A stretch of DNA of 64,000 nt from Sipunculus nudus. Taxonomy: Eukaryota; Annelida; Sipuncula; Golfingiida; Sipunculidae. The notes under the pieces are model-generated. The model worked only from the letters and a program-made list of their open reading frames with translations, was not told the origin of the DNA and made no database searches. Where the stretch lies: positions 25,400,214-25,464,213 of the forward strand of contig CM049320.1 of the NCBI GenBank assembly GCA_026874595.1. Direction: 5' to 3'. This document shows positions 12,706 through 64,000 of this stretch, one piece after another. How positions within the stretch are numbered: the stretch's first letter is position 1; every line of letters begins with the position of its first letter. A program made the position numbers and the translations under genes.

Positions 12706-14267
12706 AAGCGACCAAATGGCGTCATTTATGATCCCAGCCATGTACTTATGTTCCGTTGTAATTGTCTTAAACCACCCAAAAATATTTCCATTCGGAATAT
12801 GTCAAGTTACACTACATAACAGAAAGTGGGCTATTGTCGTGGAAAACATTATAAAAATTTATGCTGGGTCATTGGTGACCCCGGAGAAGGTTGACTTTCC
12901 TTGAACATTATTGACTCTGATAATATTGTAATTTTCATTTATTATCCACATATTGTAATTTTCGACTGAATCATGGACTAAGTAAAGTTGACAGTACTAC
13001 TGAAGTCTTTAAACTAAGATATTTGGACATCATCAGGAATCTACATGGCAAAACCAATAAACATGGCTTGACAACATCAAATCCGTACATTTCATGTTCG
13101 CCACACCAAATACAGTAAACTTAATTTTGTTGATTGCAATAGAAACTAACAGAGATGACAGGTATAACTTAGAGAGTTGAATGACGATATACAAGGATGG
13201 AAATCAATTGATGATTCTTAGAGCAAAGAAATCATTTACAGGATTTATATTGTTGGATGGTCCTACAATTCACTCATGATGGTCTTATAATACTAGCAAA
13301 TTGTAATGATTAATTCAGTCAAACAAACTCTGACTATTATTTCTAACCCATTCTTATTCCAACGAAGACAATTAGGTTTTCAGGAAGAGAAAAGGAACGA
13401 TAGCCAAATAAATGAAACCCTGTTCGTTCAGTGTCCCTTTTATTCCATTTTGCATTAATATGGATAAAAGAAAACATAAAACACTTCAGAATATCTGTTA
13501 TAAAGCATGGCAGGAGAATTGGTAGGAGCTCCACAAAAAGAACCTTTAAAATAGTTTGATTGCTTCAGTGTTAAAACTTTTGCATGGATCATCACCGTTA
13601 CAGATGTCCTTGAAGTTAATTGATCTTTGAACACATAGCAAGAATTCCAGACACGTGTGCAGGGAACAATAACATCGACTACACCCTGACGTCACATGTC
13701 TGGGATTATCTAACATGATCTAGCATAGCCACGTGCGAGAAGCCCTCCCTGAACTTAATTGAGGTTGGATCCGTGTGGGCTGTCTTATTTTACACTCGGG
13801 GATTGTAGGTTCAAAATAAACACATTCCTGTCCAAAATAATAATAACTTAATAATAAATATCAATATAAAAATTCACGTAATTAGCGCTAATGTGATTTA
13901 GCGTAATAAGTGTCTGCATGACCTTTAAGCCAAATACTGTAAATTCGTCATACTCAACCAATCTGATATCAGTATCTAAGTATTAATTATTTTAGATTGA
14001 TTATAATATTAATAGAAGCAGTAGCAAGTAGTATTTTTAATTAAGGTGTTGCAGTTGTAGAATTAATGGTGTAAGTATTTTCAATATATGTAATTAGTGT
14101 CATATTTTTTTTAATCATAACTCGACCTGAGAGCTTACCTCTACTATATTCAAACTTGATAAATACTATTATTGATATATGGTAAGTTTACTTAAAAAAA
14201 TAATAACCTAAATTGAACATAAAAATTCAAACATGTTGAATGATAACCGTCAGCATATTGGGTACAA

Positions 14268-14289
14268 AATATATATATATATATATATC
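14268..14289. repeat. Short (AT)n tract upstream of promoter
   Basis: 22-bp (AT)n about 70 bp upstream of the TATA box. Confidence 0.85.
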
Positions 14290-14357
14290 GGTACACATCC
14301 TCAAACTGATACCCTCCGCTTGTGGAATGGATCCGTCCACTCTTAGTTCACAGGATG

Positions 14358-14365
14358 TATAAAAA
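14358..14365 (+). promoter_or_regulatory. TATA box of the lectin-astacin gene
   Basis: TATAAAAA within ggatgTATAAAAAcgg, 132 bp upstream of the start codon at 14490. A TATA box places transcription start ~25-32 bp downstream (about 14385-14395), leaving a ~100-nt 5' UTR. No other TATA-like element is as well placed. Confidence 0.6.
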
Positions 14366-14461
14366 CGGTTCGTTCTCGCCGCGTTTCTAACTTTGGAAAG
14401 GCTTGCAAGACTTTCTCCAATTTCGGAGAGAGGCTTATCTCGCTATATTTTCTTATCTCGA

Positions 14462-14470
14462 ATGTTTTAG
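14462..14470 (+). promoter_or_regulatory. Minimal upstream ORF (ATG TTT TAG)
   Basis: In the inferred 5' UTR, ATG TTT TAG lies 19 nt before the main ATG at 14490 and is out of frame with it. Minimal uORFs can lower initiation at the main start; an effect here is inference. Confidence 0.35.
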
Positions 14471-14489
14471 AGATACTGTTCTGAGAAAG

Positions 14490-62301
<47,812 letters not shown>

Positions 62302-64000
62302 GTAAGTTAATCTTAACGGCATCTGGGGTGACTAAATGCAGCCTTTCTGGAAAATCCCGTATATTTGATGTTCAGTACGGGATGCTGACTACCTCACATC
62401 CTCGCCTGTTACCGCGACCCGAGCCCGCCGGCGTCTAGCTATAACATACTGTGGTTGGCTTTGAATTAACGGGGCTCATTTTTCGCGCTCAGGCAATTTT
62501 TCATAATTTCAAGGGGTTTAATTTTCGTGATTGGGCATATAGTAATAATTTGATATAAACAACAAAATAGATATCAATTCTCTATTACACAAAGTTATTA
62601 GTATCTGCTTATCGCCTCATTAACCACGCTCAAGGCCAATGACTGTTTCTGCAAAGCTAATTAACGGGGGTTTCCTGCTCAAGTCAGAGTTAATTACCAG
62701 AAGGCCCTCCTCACAGTTCACCTGTCAGTGCAGGTGTGATAAATAATAATGTATTGGTGAAGAAACCATGTTAGTCATCACAGGAAAACTGGCCTCGTCT
62801 TGTTTAAACAAGCTCCCAATGTTGAGGATATCTTTACTTGGAATGAGTACAAATTGATGCTCATGTTTTGCTGAAAAATTACAACGACCGTCACTGCCGG
62901 GACCTGGCGATGCCGCTTCAAAGGGGCACTGGTTTCATAGCTTGGCCATTACATATCAATATAAATAGGGCCCTACACATTACCTTGATCATATCAAGTT
63001 CGGATTACGTTAATGAAACATCATTCCATGGATATTACAAGTTGGTTACGGAAGGGGCCATCCCTGAAGCGGCCGCGCACGGAAGGTCTGCCTGATTCCC
63101 GCGAGTGTGAATGTGAAGAAAGAGCAGAGTTGTTCCAAGTGGCGAATGATCAGACCGACCGACAAAGCGTTACAAGCGGGGAGAATACAAGCACGTGGTC
63201 ACGTCGCATGCTGCGGTCAACACGATCATCATTTTGATTATATTTATTTTCAACTAATGCCCACGATCGCAAGGGTTTAAATTTTCCACTAATGCCCATG
63301 ACAGCAAGAGTTTAAATCTGCGTGGTTTTAATTTCACTGTATTGCCCCGTCCGCGAATATAGCGAATTTTAAACCACCGCGAATATTAAGCCAACCACAG
63401 TATCTGTAAATAGACTGGCACCCCGCGCAATTATGACCCACGGCTCTAAGCCAATCATTGCCATCACCAGCTGAGAGCAGCAGGCCAGCTTTTCTGTCTA
63501 AGTATTTCTTGTGGACATGGACATAATTGTAATTATATCATCGATCATGTATTTTTCAAATTATTCAAAAGCATTCTGCGTTTCACCATCGTCGTTGTAA
63601 CTGAGTAAATATTCATCCACAAGTCCAAAATAAAGTCACATGAACAGCTATAAGAATATAGACAAACAACAGAATGAACAGAACCGTTGTACGTATAAAA
63701 TTAACTCTCAATGATATACCAGCGTTGGTCCTACTATTATAAAAGAGTATCGAAAAAAAAATGTTTTAATCCAATTGTGCCATTCATCTCCGTATTAATA
63801 GTAAAATTTGCCATAGTGACATGTTGTAATAAGCGGGTCAGATATAGTCCGTAGCCTTTCACAGCGGTGAATTTTCCACACAGAAGGTCTGTCCATGTTT
63901 GTCAAGTATGGATCACCTGTTTATTCCTTTTACGCCTGAACAAGCTGATTCGCAAAAGAATTATAAAAATTACAATAAAAACCTTGTAAAATAAAACCTT
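62302..64000. other. Start of intron 19 / 3' end of window
   Basis: Contains a complete 958-bp MITE (62446-63403). The remaining 600 bp show no exon that I can support. Confidence 0.6.
62446..63403 (+). mobile_element. TTCGCGA-type MITE, best preserved copy
   Basis: 16-bp perfect terminal inverted repeats ATACTGTGGTTGGCTT and AAGCCAACCACAGTAT, 958 bp apart. Sub-terminal blocks are TTTTTCGCGCTC at the left and CCGCGAATATAGCGAATTT at the right. Unlike the ~430-830 bp copies it has a ~370-bp open interior segment (62868-63237). Confidence 0.85.

Larger units (their letters stand above)
3742..14357. other. Divergent intergenic region between the two genes
   Basis: About 10.6 kb between the 5' side of the CMPK2-like gene and the TATA box of the plus-strand gene. 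It holds (AT)n and (CA)n microsatellites, a LINE 3' fragment (9008-9440), MITE fragments, a tetranucleotide-rich repeat ending at ~11110 and C/G homopolymer tracts. No credible gene was found. TGACGTCA palindromes (CRE-like) occur at about 8411, 8566 and 13687; the last is ~670 bp upstream of the TATA box, with no proof of function. Confidence 0.6.

Noticed and set aside
8411-13694. CRE-like TGACGTCA palindromes as promoter elements
   Set aside because: Eight-bp motifs are expected occasionally by chance, and none lies within 600 bp of the inferred start site.
63885-63937. Possible exon 20 after TTTTCCACACAG
   Set aside because: The most protein-like frame (GLSMFVKYGSPVYSFYA) does not match the phase 2 exit of exon 19 and stops quickly.

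Overview
The window looks like animal nuclear DNA, most likely from a marine lophotrochozoan (mollusc or similar). This rests on short protein-coding exons split by long introns, many long (AT)n microsatellites, tRNA-derived SINEs, CR1-like LINE fragments and several families of small inverted-repeat transposons (MITEs). The assignment is an inference from these traits, not from a species-specific marker. No bacterial operons, rRNA, CRISPR arrays or functional tRNA genes are visible.

Two genes are supported, in divergent orientation. On the minus strand, positions 1-3741 carry the 5' part of a CMPK2-type mitochondrial UMP-CMP/thymidylate kinase: four exons, with the P-loop and the DRFW region intact and the 3' end beyond the window. 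On the plus strand, a TATA box at 14358 precedes one very large gene that fills the rest of the window (14490-62301 and beyond).

I assembled 19 consecutive coding exons of the large gene (2888 nt, 962 codons plus 2 nt, still open at the last exon). All exon joins keep phase. The predicted product is secreted and modular: signal peptide, two C-type lectin-like domains (CTLDs), an astacin-type propeptide with a basic cleavage site, a complete astacin (M12A) zinc metalloprotease domain, a thrombospondin type-1 repeat (TSP1), a two-exon 'GCWxD' cysteine-rich domain, two more TSP1 repeats, a Ser/Thr linker and the start of a concanavalin/LamG-like lectin domain. Domains begin and end at phase-1 introns, as expected for exon shuffling. 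Lectins placed before an astacin propeptide, combined with TSP1 and GCWxD modules, is the most unusual thing in the window. Its Met-turn methionine is replaced by leucine.

The remaining ~90% is intergenic and intronic repeat sequence. It holds LINE fragments (9008-9440, 14764-15584, 32751-33029), a SINE family with at least five copies, MITE families with termini ATACTGTGGTTGGCTT, ACAGTGGAACCTC, CAGTGGCGTCAAT and TTTCAGATTACCCC, four minisatellite or satellite blocks, and some twenty (AT)n tracts. Two (AT)n tracts directly abut the splice acceptors of the exons for the catalytic domain. A SINE fragment lies immediately before the acceptor of the second lectin exon, in a CTLD that seems to lack its central strand.

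No transcript or database evidence was available. Exon borders come from reading frame, phase, GT/AG signals and domain continuity.
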